Source: Bacteroidales bacterium (lineage in GTDB: Bacteria; Bacteroidota; Bacteroidia; Bacteroidales; UBA932). From it: 37,042 nt of DNA. The stretch lies in the NCBI GenBank assembly GCA_017561865.1, contig JAFZBH010000032.1, positions 1 through 37,042 on the forward strand. The letters are read 5' to 3'. Positions 21,694-30,323 of this stretch are shown here, one piece after another. Positions within the stretch are counted from its first letter, which is position 1. Each line of letters opens with the position of its first letter. A model generated the notes under the pieces. That model ran no database searches and was not told the DNA's origin. It worked only from the letters and a program-made list of their open reading frames with translations. The position numbers and the translations under genes were made by a program.

Positions 21694-22674
21694 ATGATCA
21701 GTGAAAAACAACTCGACTCCCTCGTCGCGCGCCTGTTCGACGAGATCCGCTTCACCGAAGAGCCCGCAGGCCTTTATGATCCGCTGCGTTATATGATCCG
21801 GATCGGCGGAAAGAGAATCCGTCCGCGCCTGTGCCTGACCGCCTATTCGTTCTATTCCGAGACCTTCGACGAGGGTATCCTCGAGCCGGCTGCGGCCCTG
21901 GAGGTCTTCCATTCCTTCACCCTGATGCACGACGACATCATGGACCGCTCGCCCCTGCGCCGCGGGATGCCGACCGTCTGGAAGAAATGGAACGAGGACA
22001 CGGCTATCCTGTCCGGCGACGTGATGCTGATCGACGCCTACCAGCGCATCGCCAAGGCCCCCCGCGCCGTGATGGACAGGGTCCTGTCGCTGTTCTCCCG
22101 CACGGCTGCACAGGTCTGTGACGGACAGCAGTATGATATGGATTTCGAGTCCGTGGAAGAGGTCCCGATGGAGGAATACAACAAGATGATCGGTCTGAAG
22201 ACCGCCGTCCTGCTGGCCTGTTCGGCCGGGATGGGCGCCATCATCGGCGGCGCTTCCGAGCCGGAATGCGAGGCGCTGTACAACTACGGCTACGAACTCG
22301 GGATGGCCTTCCAGGTCGCCGACGACTATCTTGACGCCTTCGGCGACGAGAAGGTCTTCGGCAAGCCCATCGGCGGAGACATCGTCAACGGCAAGAAAAG
22401 CTGGCTGACCGTCCGTACGATGGAGAAGACCCCCGACAAGGGTGCCTTCCTGACGGCCTTCGCCCTGCCGGCGGATACGCCGGAGCGGAAGGCCGCCAAG
22501 ATCGCAGCCGTCAAGGACATCTACCTCGCCTGCGGCGTGGACCGCGATGCCAAGGAGGAGGTGGTCCGCTTCACCGACCGGGCGATGGACGCCGTTTCCG
22601 GCATCGGCTTCGGTCCCCTGAAGATGGAAGTGTTGCGCCGTTTCGCGGAAAAGCTCGTCGGCCGCGCCAAATAA
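21694..22674 (+). CDS. Polyprenyl (isoprenyl) diphosphate synthase
   Basis: Trans-prenyltransferase that condenses IPP with allylic diphosphates; 326 residues, all-alpha. Both aspartate-rich metal sites are present: the first in LMHDDIMDRSPLRRGMPTVW and the second in FQVADDYLDAFGD. GGKRIRPRLCLTAY supplies IPP-binding residues. Chain length cannot be predicted confidently; farnesyl, geranylgeranyl or longer products (quinone side chain, undecaprenyl precursor) are possible. The start codon lies 7 nt after a -7 box. One nucleotide separates its stop from rsgA, so it leads the operon synthase-rsgA-MATE. Confidence 0.93.
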   Translation: MISEKQLDSLVARLFDEIRFTEEPAGLYDPLRYMIRIGGKRIRPRLCLTAYSFYSETFDEGILEPAAALEVFHSFTLMHDDIMDRSPLRRGMPTVWKKWNEDTAILSGDVMLIDAYQRIAKAPRAVMDRVLSLFSRTAAQVCDGQQYDMDFESVEEVPMEEYNKMIGLKTAVLLACSAGMGAIIGGASEPECEALYNYGYELGMAFQVADDYLDAFGDEKVFGKPIGGDIVNGKKSWLTVRTMEKTPDKGAFLTAFALPADTPERKAAKIAAVKDIYLACGVDRDAKEEVVRFTDRAMDAVSGIGFGPLKMEVLRRFAEKLVGRAK

Positions 22675-22675
22675 G

Positions 22676-23614
22676 ATGGAAGGGGTCGCGACGGTCATCA
22701 AAAACGCGGGAAGCCACTACCTGCTGAGCGCGCTGCCGGCCTGGGAGCCGTTTCCGGCCGTGCTGCGCGGACGGGTGCGGCTTGAGCGCAGCGGCTCGAC
22801 GAATCCCGTCGCCGTCGGCGACCGCGTCCGCTATGCGCTGGAAGGAACGGCGACCGAAGAGCACCCCGCCGTCATCAAGGAGATCCTCCCGCGCGACAAT
22901 TACCTGATCCGCCGCTCCACCAACCTCTCCCGCCAGTCCCACGTGATCGCCGCCAACCTCGACCAGGCGGTCATCATCGTCAGCCTCCTTTTCCCGGAGG
23001 TCAAACTGCCTTTCCTGGACCGGATCCTGGTCACCTGCGAAGTCTATAAAGTCTCGGTCCTAATCGTCCTGGCCAAAGTGGACCTTTACAAGGAAGAGCT
23101 CCCGGAGCAGGTCACCGCCTTCCGGCGCATCTACGAAGGCGCCGGTTACCCCGTCCTCGAGACCTCGGTGCGCAGCGGCGAGGGTATCGAAACCCTGCGT
23201 GAACGCTGCCGAGGCCGGGTCAACCTCTTCTCCGGCGAGTCCGGCGTCGGGAAATCGAGCCTGATCAAGGCGCTGGATCCGTCGCTCGACCCCAAGATCG
23301 GCAAAATTTCCGCGGCCCACCTCCAGGGCAAGCACACCACTTCGCTCTACGAAATGTACAAGATCGGAAGCGGCGGCTACGTCATCGACACGCCGGGCTT
23401 GCGCGGCTTCGGCCTGGTGGACCTGGAAAAGGAGGAAATCTCGAAATATTTCCCGGAAATGCTCGCCGTGACGGATGACTGCCGGTTCGTGCCCTGCACG
23501 CACACCCACGAGCCCGGCTGCGCCGTCAAGGCGGCCGTGGACGAGGGCCGCATCAGCGCCGAGCGCTACAATTCCTACCTCGGCATGCTCGAGGAGGACC
23601 GGAAATTCCGATGA
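22676..23614 (+). CDS. rsgA: Ribosome small-subunit-dependent GTPase A
   Basis: Circularly permuted GTPase that assists late 30S maturation; 312 residues. An N-terminal OB domain (about 1-75) precedes the permuted G motifs: VLAKVDLY (NKxD-like G4), GESGVGKSSLIKAL (G1/P-loop), GKHTTS (G2) and DTPGLRGFGL (G3). The C-terminal zinc knuckle is CRFVPCTHTHEPGCAVK. The order G4-G1-G2-G3 is definitive for RsgA. It begins 1 nt after the polyprenyl synthase and its TGA overlaps the next gene's ATG by 4 bp. Confidence 0.97.
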   Translation: MEGVATVIKNAGSHYLLSALPAWEPFPAVLRGRVRLERSGSTNPVAVGDRVRYALEGTATEEHPAVIKEILPRDNYLIRRSTNLSRQSHVIAANLDQAVIIVSLLFPEVKLPFLDRILVTCEVYKVSVLIVLAKVDLYKEELPEQVTAFRRIYEGAGYPVLETSVRSGEGIETLRERCRGRVNLFSGESGVGKSSLIKALDPSLDPKIGKISAAHLQGKHTTSLYEMYKIGSGGYVIDTPGLRGFGLVDLEKEEISKYFPEMLAVTDDCRFVPCTHTHEPGCAVKAAVDEGRISAERYNSYLGMLEEDRKFR

Positions 23615-24969
23615 ATAAAGGACTTAACCGGGAAATCCTGCGGCTGTCGCTGCCCAGCATCCTGGCCGGCATCACCGTCCCGCTGGTCGGGATGGTGGAT
23701 ACCGCCGTCGCCGGACATCTCCCCGGCGACACGGCGGCGCAGATCGGCGCCATTTCCGTGGGCGCGATGGTGTTGTCACTGCTGTATTGGGCATTCGGTT
23801 TCCTGCGCACGGGAACGGGCGGCCTCACGGCCCAGGCTTTCGGAAGGCAAGACCCCGCCGAGTGCGGACGCATCTTCCTTCGCGGCACGGGCCTGGCCCT
23901 GCTGGCGGCCTTTGCCGCGCTGGCCCTCCAGTGGCCCTTCTTCAAAGGGGTGATGCTGATGACCGACGCCACGCCGGAAGTCAAGTCGCTGGCGGAACGC
24001 TATTTCTTCATCCGCATCTGGGCGGCGCCGGCCACGATGAGCCTGATGACCCTGCGGGGCTGGTTCGTGGGGATGCAGGATTCCGTGCATCCGATGTGGA
24101 TGGATCTCATCATCAACGGAGTCAATATCGCTCTCAGCATCTTGCTTGCCTTCGGGGTCGGAGCGTGGGAAGGCCTGGGCTTCGCCGGCATTCCGCTGGG
24201 CACCGTCATCGCGCAGTACACGGGCCTGGCGTATGGCCTGCTGGTCTGCTGCCGTCGCTACGGCCGGGGGGTCTTCGCCCGCCTGCGGCGCGAAGACTTC
24301 AGCGCCCTGCTCCACGACGGTTCGACCGGCCGTTTCTTCCGGATGAATCTGGACCTGCTCGGCCGTTCGTTCTTCTTCATCCTCATCTACATCGGCTTCA
24401 CGATGATCTCCGCCGGATATGGCGACCTGTGTCTTGCCGCCGGGTCGATCATCATGCAGCTGCTGATGTTCTTCAGCTACTTCACCGACGGATTCGCCTA
24501 TGCGGGCGAAGCGCTGACGGGTCGCTTCATCGGGGCGCGCGACGGCGGGATGCTGCGCCGGAGCGTCCGGCAGGTCTTCGCCTGGAGCGCCGGCATCGGG
24601 GTGCTGTTCATCGGGCTCTATGCCGCGGCGGGCCTGCCGGCCGTGCGGCTGCTGACTTCCGACGGGAGCGTCGTGCAGGCCGCCCGGCAGTTCCTGCCCT
24701 GGCTGCTGCTGATGCCGCCGCTGGGCTGCGCCGCTTTCACCTGGGACGGCATCTTCCTGGGAGCCACGGCCTCCCGCGGCCTGATGCTGTCCATGGCCGG
24801 CGCCGCCGCAGCCTTCTTTGCCGTCTGGTACACAGGCAAATGGCTGCTGCAGCCCGAAGGCGCAGCAGCCATCCACCTTTTGTTTGCGGCGTATTTCGCC
24901 CACCTGGCGTTCCGGACCCTCTGGCTGACCCTCCGTTACCGCCGGGAAGTCCTCCGCCGCGCCGCTTAA
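23611..24969 (+). CDS. MATE-family efflux transporter (DinF-like)
   Basis: 452-residue inner-membrane antiporter with about 12 membrane segments. The first half holds PSILAGITVPLVGMVDTAVAG and GTGGLTAQAFGRQDPAECGR, both typical of MATE/DinF proteins. LRGWFVGMQDSVHPMWMDL and IINGVNIALSILLAFG fit the mid-protein repeat. The C-terminal half repeats the fold more loosely. The substrate (drugs, cations or metabolites) is not predictable. It is translationally coupled to rsgA (ATGA overlap) and the last gene of the operon. Repeat material begins 3 bp after the stop. Confidence 0.93.
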   Translation: MNKGLNREILRLSLPSILAGITVPLVGMVDTAVAGHLPGDTAAQIGAISVGAMVLSLLYWAFGFLRTGTGGLTAQAFGRQDPAECGRIFLRGTGLALLAAFAALALQWPFFKGVMLMTDATPEVKSLAERYFFIRIWAAPATMSLMTLRGWFVGMQDSVHPMWMDLIINGVNIALSILLAFGVGAWEGLGFAGIPLGTVIAQYTGLAYGLLVCCRRYGRGVFARLRREDFSALLHDGSTGRFFRMNLDLLGRSFFFILIYIGFTMISAGYGDLCLAAGSIIMQLLMFFSYFTDGFAYAGEALTGRFIGARDGGMLRRSVRQVFAWSAGIGVLFIGLYAAAGLPAVRLLTSDGSVVQAARQFLPWLLLMPPLGCAAFTWDGIFLGATASRGLMLSMAGAAAAFFAVWYTGKWLLQPEGAAAIHLLFAAYFAHLAFRTLWLTLRYRREVLRRAA

Positions 24970-24972
24970 GGC

Positions 24973-25074
24973 TGTCCGTTCGCCGGGTGGCACCGAAAAG
25001 GGCTGAAATCGATGCGACCCCTGGCTGGACAGCCGGGGGTCGCATCGAAAAACGCCAAAAACAGGCCCGGGATC
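24973..25074 (-). repeat. Family B repeat, copy B3, joined to a remnant of family A
   Basis: On the minus strand, bases from about 25074 to 24987 match B1/B2 (TTTTTCGATGCGACC, GGCTGTCCAGCCAGG, CCCTTTTCGGTGCCAC), with divergence at the 5' end. The match is followed by CCGGCGAACGGACA (24986-24973), the end of a family A element with the rest missing. It lies between convergent genes. Its outer edge coincides with the TGA stop of the minus-strand gene. Confidence 0.85.
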
Positions 25075-25507
25075 AGAGGTAGTGGGCGTGCTTGACCTCG
25101 GCGTCCGGGTTGGCTTTCAGGATCTGGGCGACCATGCGGTCGGCATTCTCCTTGGAAGTGCGTATCTCCATGAATCCCGTGCCGGAATCGTGGATGAACA
25201 GATGGCGGAACCGGCCTCTCCTGTTCTCTTTGTAAATGACGGACGTGATGTCCGAAAGGCGGAGCGGGTACTTTTTCTGCTGGCTGAACGTAATCGTATC
25301 CGCCTCGTCGTCAAAAGTGTAAGTACTCAGCTTGTAAAGGGAATAGAAGATGGCAAAGTAAGCCAACGAATAGAAAGCGCTGAAGAGATAGTACTCCCCT
25401 GAGAACACGAAATAAAGGACAAGACACACGACGCCCGCAGCACCGATCGCGATGCTGGACCACTTGATCAGCCTGGGGTGTCGCGTGTTGGCGTAAACCG
25501 TCTTCAT
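25073..25507 (-). CDS. Small membrane protein with a PH-like C-terminal domain
   Basis: 144 residues, no named family recognised. Two hydrophobic segments form a hairpin (about 17-36, WSSIAIGAAGVVCLVLYFVF, and about 40-60, YLFSAFYSLAYFAIFYSLYK). A soluble beta-rich region follows (YTFDDEADTITFSQQKKYPL, then DITSVIYKENRRGRFRHLFI) that resembles the bacterial PH-like domain of small membrane proteins. The N-terminus is presumably cytoplasmic. It is the last gene of the minus-strand operon starting at xth, 3 nt after the lipoprotein gene. Confidence 0.8.
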   Translation of the reverse strand: MKTVYANTRHPRLIKWSSIAIGAAGVVCLVLYFVFSGEYYLFSAFYSLAYFAIFYSLYKLSTYTFDDEADTITFSQQKKYPLRLSDITSVIYKENRRGRFRHLFIHDSGTGFMEIRTSKENADRMVAQILKANPDAEVKHAHYL

Positions 25508-25510
25508 AGG

Positions 25511-26533
25511 CTAAAAGTACTCTTCCTCCGCGTCATCCGCGAAAGGATCGAAGACGGGATAGGTGGCGTCCACCGTAATGCCGTCAAACATCACTTTGCC
25601 GTCCTGGACGAAGGCGGAGAGGATGTTCCGGAATATGTATCCGGCATCCTTCGCTTCGTAATAATACCTTCCGTCGATCTTCTCGACGCTGATGACGGAA
25701 TTTCCGTCGCTGAAGCCGTCGTTGCTCTCCGAACGGAAATCCCAGTTCGCGTAGCCCTCCCCATCGTACTCATAATCGTCCTTCAACTGCTGGAGCATCC
25801 TGGGCGTACAATGCTCCTCGAGGAATTCGTCCTCGACGTACAGGGATTGATTGTACATCCGGGTGATGAAATCCTGGATGATCCGGTCTTCCTCCGGCGT
25901 GTTGTCGTGGGAGGGGACACGGTCATAGTCCGTGAGGTCGAGCATATTCCACTCGCCGGGAGTCAGTTCGGCGCTCTCGGGCAGGGCCTTCATAAAGGCG
26001 CCGGCCTGCTCTTCGCCGACCTCCTTGCCGTTGAGCGTGGCATTTTCGAGCTCCCCGTAAACCTCAAGCTGGTTGAACCGGTCCACGACGCGGCTGTTCT
26101 TCAGGGTGACGATTTCTGTATAGTAAGAAGGCCCGCCGGCGGAGCCGCCCTTGCAGAAATAGCCCTTGCCATCCTGCTGCTCCCGGGTATAGGCCGGGAA
26201 CCGGTCCGTCTCCACGCCGATCAGGTCGATGTTTTCCCCGTCAAAGGTGAAAAAGGCACCGTACTCGTCGCCTGCATCGCGCATCCAGACTTCGTCGATC
26301 CCGTCGCCGTCCAGGTCCACAAACTGCCATTTGCAGAGGGGTTTCCAGCCGTGGTCATCATCCGTCTCCTGATAGAGATCCTGCATCCGGGCGAACTCTT
26401 CGGCCGAGAGGGTGACCGGGGCGAGAGACTCTTCTGCAATAGGTTCTGAAGCCGCTTCCGCGGTCTTCTTGGGGTTGCCGCCGCAAGCGCTCAGCAGCAG
26501 CGACAGGGCAGCGAGAAAGAATACTTTTTTCAT
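25511..26533 (-). CDS. Lipoprotein of unknown function with an Asp-rich loop
   Basis: 340 residues. MKKVFFLAALSLLLSACGGN is a lipoprotein signal with Cys17. The ATG at 26533 is chosen over one 15 nt upstream because it gives a clean signal peptide. The mature part is acidic. Early on it contains WQFVDLDGDGIDEVWMRDAG, an Asp-rich loop like FG-GAP or calcium-binding repeats, then several WxFRSE/YYYEAKDAGY-like strands. The C-terminal half could be an NTF2-like or similar domain (FITRMYNQSLYVEDEFLEEH), but this is a guess. It ends DPFADDAEEEYF. No enzyme motif. Same operon as its neighbours (15 bp and 3 bp gaps). Confidence 0.82.
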   Translation of the reverse strand: MKKVFFLAALSLLLSACGGNPKKTAEAASEPIAEESLAPVTLSAEEFARMQDLYQETDDDHGWKPLCKWQFVDLDGDGIDEVWMRDAGDEYGAFFTFDGENIDLIGVETDRFPAYTREQQDGKGYFCKGGSAGGPSYYTEIVTLKNSRVVDRFNQLEVYGELENATLNGKEVGEEQAGAFMKALPESAELTPGEWNMLDLTDYDRVPSHDNTPEEDRIIQDFITRMYNQSLYVEDEFLEEHCTPRMLQQLKDDYEYDGEGYANWDFRSESNDGFSDGNSVISVEKIDGRYYYEAKDAGYIFRNILSAFVQDGKVMFDGITVDATYPVFDPFADDAEEEYF

Positions 26534-26548
26534 ATGGCAGATAAACAT

Positions 26549-27244
26549 TTATTTCTTCAGTCGCCGGTTGGCTTCTTTCAGGAAGGCGTCGAGTTCTTTG
26601 TTTTTCCTGGTATCCTCCTCAAAGGCGCGGCCTACGATTTCGTCTGCGAAGGCCTCTGCAGACTCGCAGCCGACGAAGAAGTCTTCGTCGAGGTCCGTAC
26701 GGACGGTCCCGCCGCCGGTGTTGCCGGCGGAGATGCCCTGCGTCTTGTCGTCCCGCCAGAAAAAGGGCGGTTCGCCCTCTTGGAAACAAAGCGACAGTTC
26801 CGAACTCTCGTGGTACTCCCTATTGATGTAAACGGCCAGGAAGATGTTTTTGTGGATGAAGCGCAGGTCAAGCCGGTCCGCCAGTTTCTCGGCCGGCGAG
26901 TTGAATCGGCCCCGCAGGACCACGTCGTTCTTCTTCAGCAGCGCTTCCAGTTCGGGGGTGCATTCGATCTTCTTGAGATCCGCCTCGACGATCAGGTCCT
27001 TCAGGTTGGGGAACGATTCGATGAAACCGGGCTTGACCGCGGAGATATCCTTGGTGATCACCAGCGTAAAATATTCCTCCGGATTGAGGCCGCTGGACGT
27101 GATATCTTCGACGCAGACGCTGATCCGGCGCTTGCAATCCCAGTGCTTCCTGACGAAGATGTTGTGCCCGTACAGGGTATAGGGCCCCGGATTGTACTCG
27201 TCTAAAAAAATGTTGTCGTTGTGTTTGGAATAATAAACCGCCAT
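26549..27244 (-). CDS. Uncharacterised protein with a C-terminal domain duplicated at 29.6 kb
   Basis: 231 residues, not recognised. The N-terminal half (YNPGPYTLYGHNIFVRKHWD, ITSSGLNPEEYFTLVITKDI) ends in a leucine-rich-like stretch (GFIESFPNLKDLIVEADLKK). The C-terminal roughly 95 residues are the notable part. YHESSELSLCF, GGGTVRTDLDEDFFVG and RKNKELDAFLKEANRR match the small protein at 29598-29927 almost motif for motif. No signal peptide or membrane segment. It starts 4 nt after xth. The two related proteins flank xth-cysS on opposite strands, suggesting local duplication. Function unknown. Confidence 0.82.
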   Translation of the reverse strand: MAVYYSKHNDNIFLDEYNPGPYTLYGHNIFVRKHWDCKRRISVCVEDITSSGLNPEEYFTLVITKDISAVKPGFIESFPNLKDLIVEADLKKIECTPELEALLKKNDVVLRGRFNSPAEKLADRLDLRFIHKNIFLAVYINREYHESSELSLCFQEGEPPFFWRDDKTQGISAGNTGGGTVRTDLDEDFFVGCESAEAFADEIVGRAFEEDTRKNKELDAFLKEANRRLKK

Positions 27245-27248
27245 GGCC

Positions 27249-28001
27249 TTATTCGCTTAGAACCAGCTCCACCGGGCAGTGGTCGGAGCCGAAGATTTCG
27301 TTATGGATGTCCGTCCCGGCCACGCGCGGGGCGAGGCCCTCGGAAACGAGGAAATAGTCGATGCGCCAGCCCACGTTCCGTTCGCGGGCGGCCATCCGGT
27401 AGGACCACCAGGAGTATTTGGCTTCGCCCGGATGGCCCTCGCGCCAGGTGTCGCGGAAGCCGGCGGCAAGGAGCTCCGTCATCTTGGCCCGCTCCTCGTC
27501 GGAGAAACCGGCGTTGAAATGGTTGGTGGCGGGGTTCTTGAGGTCGATCTCCTCGTGGGCGACGTTCATGTCGCCGCAGATGACCACGCCCTTTTTCGCG
27601 GCCAGGCCGCTCACATAGGCGCGGAACGCGTCCTCCCACCGCATCCGGTAGTCCAGGCGCCTCAGCCCGTCCTGCGAATTGGGGGAATAGACGCAAACCA
27701 GGTAGAAGTCCGGCATCTCGAGGGTGACGACGCGCCCCTCGTGGTCGTGTTCGTCAACCCCGATGCCATAGCTGACGGACAGCGGCGTGTGGCGCGTATA
27801 GATGGCCGTGCCGGAGTAGCCCTTCTTGTCGGCGTAGTTCCAGTAGGACTGGTAGCCGAGGAACTCGAGGTCCAGCTGGCCGGCCGAGAGCTTGGTCTCC
27901 TGCAGGCAGAAGAAATCGGCGTCGAGCGTCTCGAAGACGTCCGCGAAGCCCTTGCCGGCCACGGCCCGCAGGCCGTTCACATTCCAACTAATGAATTTCA
28001 T
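27249..28001 (-). CDS. xth: Exodeoxyribonuclease III (AP endonuclease)
   Basis: DNA-repair nuclease cleaving 5' to abasic sites; 250 residues, normal length. Ordered family motifs: [23 protein letters not shown] (metal-binding Glu), [25 protein letters not shown], the catalytic [24 protein letters not shown] and C-terminal [10 protein letters not shown] (catalytic His). No signal peptide, unlike the EEP lipoprotein at 7.6 kb, so this is the intracellular repair enzyme. It is first in a four-gene minus-strand operon. Its ATG lies 5 nt after a TAnnTTCG box. Confidence 0.96.
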   Translation of the reverse strand: MKFISWNVNGLRAVAGKGFADVFETLDADFFCLQETKLSAGQLDLEFLGYQSYWNYADKKGYSGTAIYTRHTPLSVSYGIGVDEHDHEGRVVTLEMPDFYLVCVYSPNSQDGLRRLDYRMRWEDAFRAYVSGLAAKKGVVICGDMNVAHEEIDLKNPATNHFNAGFSDEERAKMTELLAAGFRDTWREGHPGEAKYSWWSYRMAARERNVGWRIDYFLVSEGLAPRVAGTDIHNEIFGSDHCPVELVLSE

Positions 28002-28006
28002 AAGGA

Positions 28007-28014
28007 CGAATATA
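28007..28014 (-). promoter_or_regulatory. xth promoter, -7 box
   Basis: The minus strand reads TATATTCG, 5 nt before the xth ATG. A TAnnTTCG variant; the mRNA would be nearly leaderless. Confidence 0.55.
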
Positions 28015-28028
28015 CGCAGATTTTTTCG

Positions 28029-28036
28029 TATCTTCG
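28029..28036 (+). promoter_or_regulatory. cysS promoter, -7 box
   Basis: TATCTTCG, 20 nt before the cysS ATG at 28057. It diverges from the xth box within a 55-bp intergenic gap. Confidence 0.6.
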
Positions 28037-28056
28037 CCTACTTATATGATTTGGCT

Positions 28057-29583
28057 ATGCGTGAATTTTTCATTACCAATACGCTGACCCGCCGTAAGGA
28101 GCTCTTCAGGCCGATCCATCCCGGCCACGTGGGGATGTATGTCTGCGGCCCGACCGTCTATGGCGACGCCCACCTCGGCCACGCCCGTCCGGGGGTGACC
28201 TACGACGTCCTGAGCAAGTTCCTGCGTCATCTGGGCTACCGGGTGCGCTATGTCCGCAACATCACGGACGTGGGGCATCTCGAGCACGACGCCGACGAAG
28301 GGGAGGACAAGATCGCGAAGAAGGCCCGCCTGGAGCAGCTGGAGCCGATGGAAGTCGTGCAGGCCTACACGCTGCGCTACCACGAGGCGATGCGCCAGCT
28401 CAACGTGGCGCCGCCCTCCATCGAGCCGCGCGCCTCGGGCCACATCATCGAGCAGATCGAGGCCGTGAAGAAGATCCTCGCCGCCGGCTATGCCTACGAA
28501 AGCAACGGCAGCGTCTATTTCGACGTCGAGAAATACAACCGCGACTACCACTACGGCGTCCTCTCCGGACGTAGCCTGGACGACACGCTGGAAGGTACCC
28601 GCAGCCTGGACGGGCAGGGCGACAAGCGCGCCCCTTATGATTTCGCCCTCTGGAAGAAGGCGGAGCCGGAGCACATCATGCGCTGGCCGTCCCCCTGGGG
28701 CGAGGGCTTCCCGGGCTGGCACCTGGAGTGCTCCGTGATGGGCGAGAAGTATCTCGGCTCCGAGTTCGACATCCACGGCGGCGGGATGGACCTGCTGTTC
28801 CCGCACCACGAGTGCGAAATCGCCCAGAATCAGGCTTCCCGCGGCACGCAGGGCGTGCATTACTGGGTCCACAACAATATGATCACCATCGGAGGCCAGA
28901 AAATGGGCAAGAGCCTGGGCAATTTCATCACGCTGCCGCAACTCTTCGCCGGCGAGCACCCGAAGCTCGCGCAGGCCTACAGCCCGATGACGGTGCGTTT
29001 CTTCATCCTCCAGGCCCACTACCGCGGCACGCTGGACTTCTCCAACGAAGCCCTGCAGGCTGCCGAGAAGGGCCTCAAGCGCCTGATGCAGGCCGCCCGC
29101 GACCTCTATGCGATGGCCGGGGGCAAGGTCCCGCAGTATGCCTATGGCGAGGAGCCCGTGCACGTGGCCCCCGACAGCTGCCCGGCGGACAGCCCGGCTG
29201 TCAAGGCCGTCTGGGAGGGCATCTACGACGCCCTCTGCGACGACCTCAACACGCCGGTCGCCCTGGCGCAGCTCTCCGAGGCCGTCCGTCTGGTCAACTC
29301 CGCCAAGGCGGGGCAGGTCAAACTCTCGAAGGGCGATCTGGACACGCTCGTGCAGCTTTTCGACGATATCGTCTTCGGCGTGCTCGGCCTCAAGGACGAG
29401 GAAGCAGCAGGCGGAGCCGGCGCGAAGGTGATCGACGGCCTGATGCAGATGGTGCTCGAGCAGCGCGCCGCCGCCAAGGCCGCCAGGGACTGGACGACCT
29501 CCGACCACATCCGCGACGCCCTCGCCGCCCTGGGCATCCGGGTGAAGGACACCAAGGACGGCGCAGAATGGACGCTTGACTGA
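28057..29583 (+). CDS. cysS: Cysteinyl-tRNA synthetase
   Basis: Charges tRNA-Cys; class I synthetase, 508 residues. The N-terminus is [20 protein letters not shown], then [20 protein letters not shown] with a zinc-ligand Cys and the HIGH-type motif [42 protein letters not shown] and [15 protein letters not shown] (the remaining zinc ligands) follow. The signature loop is [15 protein letters not shown], i.e. KMSKS with Gly in the Ser position. The C-terminal anticodon-binding helices end [16 protein letters not shown]. The ATG at 28057 is preferred over longer in-frame starts antisense to xth. First gene of a five-gene plus-strand run. Confidence 0.97.
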   Translation: MREFFITNTLTRRKELFRPIHPGHVGMYVCGPTVYGDAHLGHARPGVTYDVLSKFLRHLGYRVRYVRNITDVGHLEHDADEGEDKIAKKARLEQLEPMEVVQAYTLRYHEAMRQLNVAPPSIEPRASGHIIEQIEAVKKILAAGYAYESNGSVYFDVEKYNRDYHYGVLSGRSLDDTLEGTRSLDGQGDKRAPYDFALWKKAEPEHIMRWPSPWGEGFPGWHLECSVMGEKYLGSEFDIHGGGMDLLFPHHECEIAQNQASRGTQGVHYWVHNNMITIGGQKMGKSLGNFITLPQLFAGEHPKLAQAYSPMTVRFFILQAHYRGTLDFSNEALQAAEKGLKRLMQAARDLYAMAGGKVPQYAYGEEPVHVAPDSCPADSPAVKAVWEGIYDALCDDLNTPVALAQLSEAVRLVNSAKAGQVKLSKGDLDTLVQLFDDIVFGVLGLKDEEAAGGAGAKVIDGLMQMVLEQRAAAKAARDWTTSDHIRDALAALGIRVKDTKDGAEWTLD

Positions 29584-29597
29584 TTTGCATTGCTGCC

Positions 29598-29927
29598 TTG
29601 AAAAAACAATCCCGAAGAGAGATTCTCCGCCATGCCGCCATCTTCCTGGCGGACCACAACGATGAGGAACACCACGAGTATTCCAAATTAACGCTGTGTT
29701 TCTCGGACGAGGGACCTTACCTGCTGGAGGATGTCTATACCCCTGGCTGGGCGGCCAGCAACTACGGCGGCGGGACCGTCCGCACCGACCTGCCCAAAAA
29801 CTTCTACGTGAACCAGACCCCGGAGACCTTCGCCGAGCATTTCTCCGACCGCTTCCGGGAGCAGATACGGAACAATCGGGAGCTCGCCGCCTTCCTTGCC
29901 GAAGCCAACGGGCGGGGTAACCAATAA
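29598..29927 (+). CDS. Small protein related to the C-terminal domain of the 26.5-kb protein; probably a truncated copy
   Basis: 109 residues if translation starts at TTG 29598; no in-frame ATG exists upstream. It aligns without gaps over long blocks to the C-terminus of the protein at 26549-27244: HHEYSKLTLCF, NYGGGTVRTDLPKNFYVN, RNNRELAAFLAEANGR. The N-terminal roughly 130 residues of that relative are missing, and the matching region begins just after the cysS stop (14 nt away). It may be a decayed duplicate or a short protein translated by coupling from cysS. No catalytic motif is visible. The next gene starts 9 nt later. Confidence 0.55.
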   Translation: MKKQSRREILRHAAIFLADHNDEEHHEYSKLTLCFSDEGPYLLEDVYTPGWAASNYGGGTVRTDLPKNFYVNQTPETFAEHFSDRFREQIRNNRELAAFLAEANGRGNQ

Positions 29928-29936
29928 ATATCGCAT

Positions 29937-30323
29937 ATGTTACTGATCGGAGTCAAAGAAGACAAAGGCTGGCTGTATTCCCGTTGGAACCTGACCTGGG
30001 GCGCCGGCTGGAAGAACATCTGCAAGGCCGGATGGCGGCTGCTTGCGGATTTCGACAATCCCGAGGTGTACGTGGACGGGGAAAAAGTGGGACCTTTCGC
30101 GGATCAGGATGACATCCTGGAACTTCCCGAGCGGGGCCAGATGATGGTCCGCGGGCTTTCCAAGACCCTCGGCATCCCCGTGATGGTGTCGTTGGTCAAC
30201 CAGACCAAACTCGTGGATGTGACGCTGCCCGCCACGAAGGAAGTGGTGGACAGCACCGACTACGAGACCTTCAACAAGGAGATCGCGCCCTACGTCGACA
30301 GCCTGGAGCTGGTGATGTTCTGA
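29937..30323 (+). CDS. Small protein of unknown function
   Basis: 128 residues, not recognised. Begins MLLIGVKEDKGWLYSRWNLT and contains GWKNICKAGWRLLADFDNPE and VYVDGEKVGPFADQDDILEL. Probably a soluble alpha/beta cytoplasmic protein; no signal peptide or membrane segment. Its TGA overlaps the ATG of the U32 gene by one base (TGATG), so the two are translationally coupled and may be functionally linked. Confidence 0.75.
   Translation: MLLIGVKEDKGWLYSRWNLTWGAGWKNICKAGWRLLADFDNPEVYVDGEKVGPFADQDDILELPERGQMMVRGLSKTLGIPVMVSLVNQTKLVDVTLPATKEVVDSTDYETFNKEIAPYVDSLELVMF

Noticed and set aside
10647-25074. Families A and B as a CRISPR array or integron array
   Set aside because: Copies are irregularly spaced over 14 kb, lie in different contexts, and are not separated by uniform spacers; no cas genes or integrase are present.
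26534-26548. An upstream start for the lipoprotein at 25511-26533 (adding MFICH)
   Set aside because: The internal ATG at 26533 gives a standard lipoprotein signal beginning MKK, while the extension would disrupt it.
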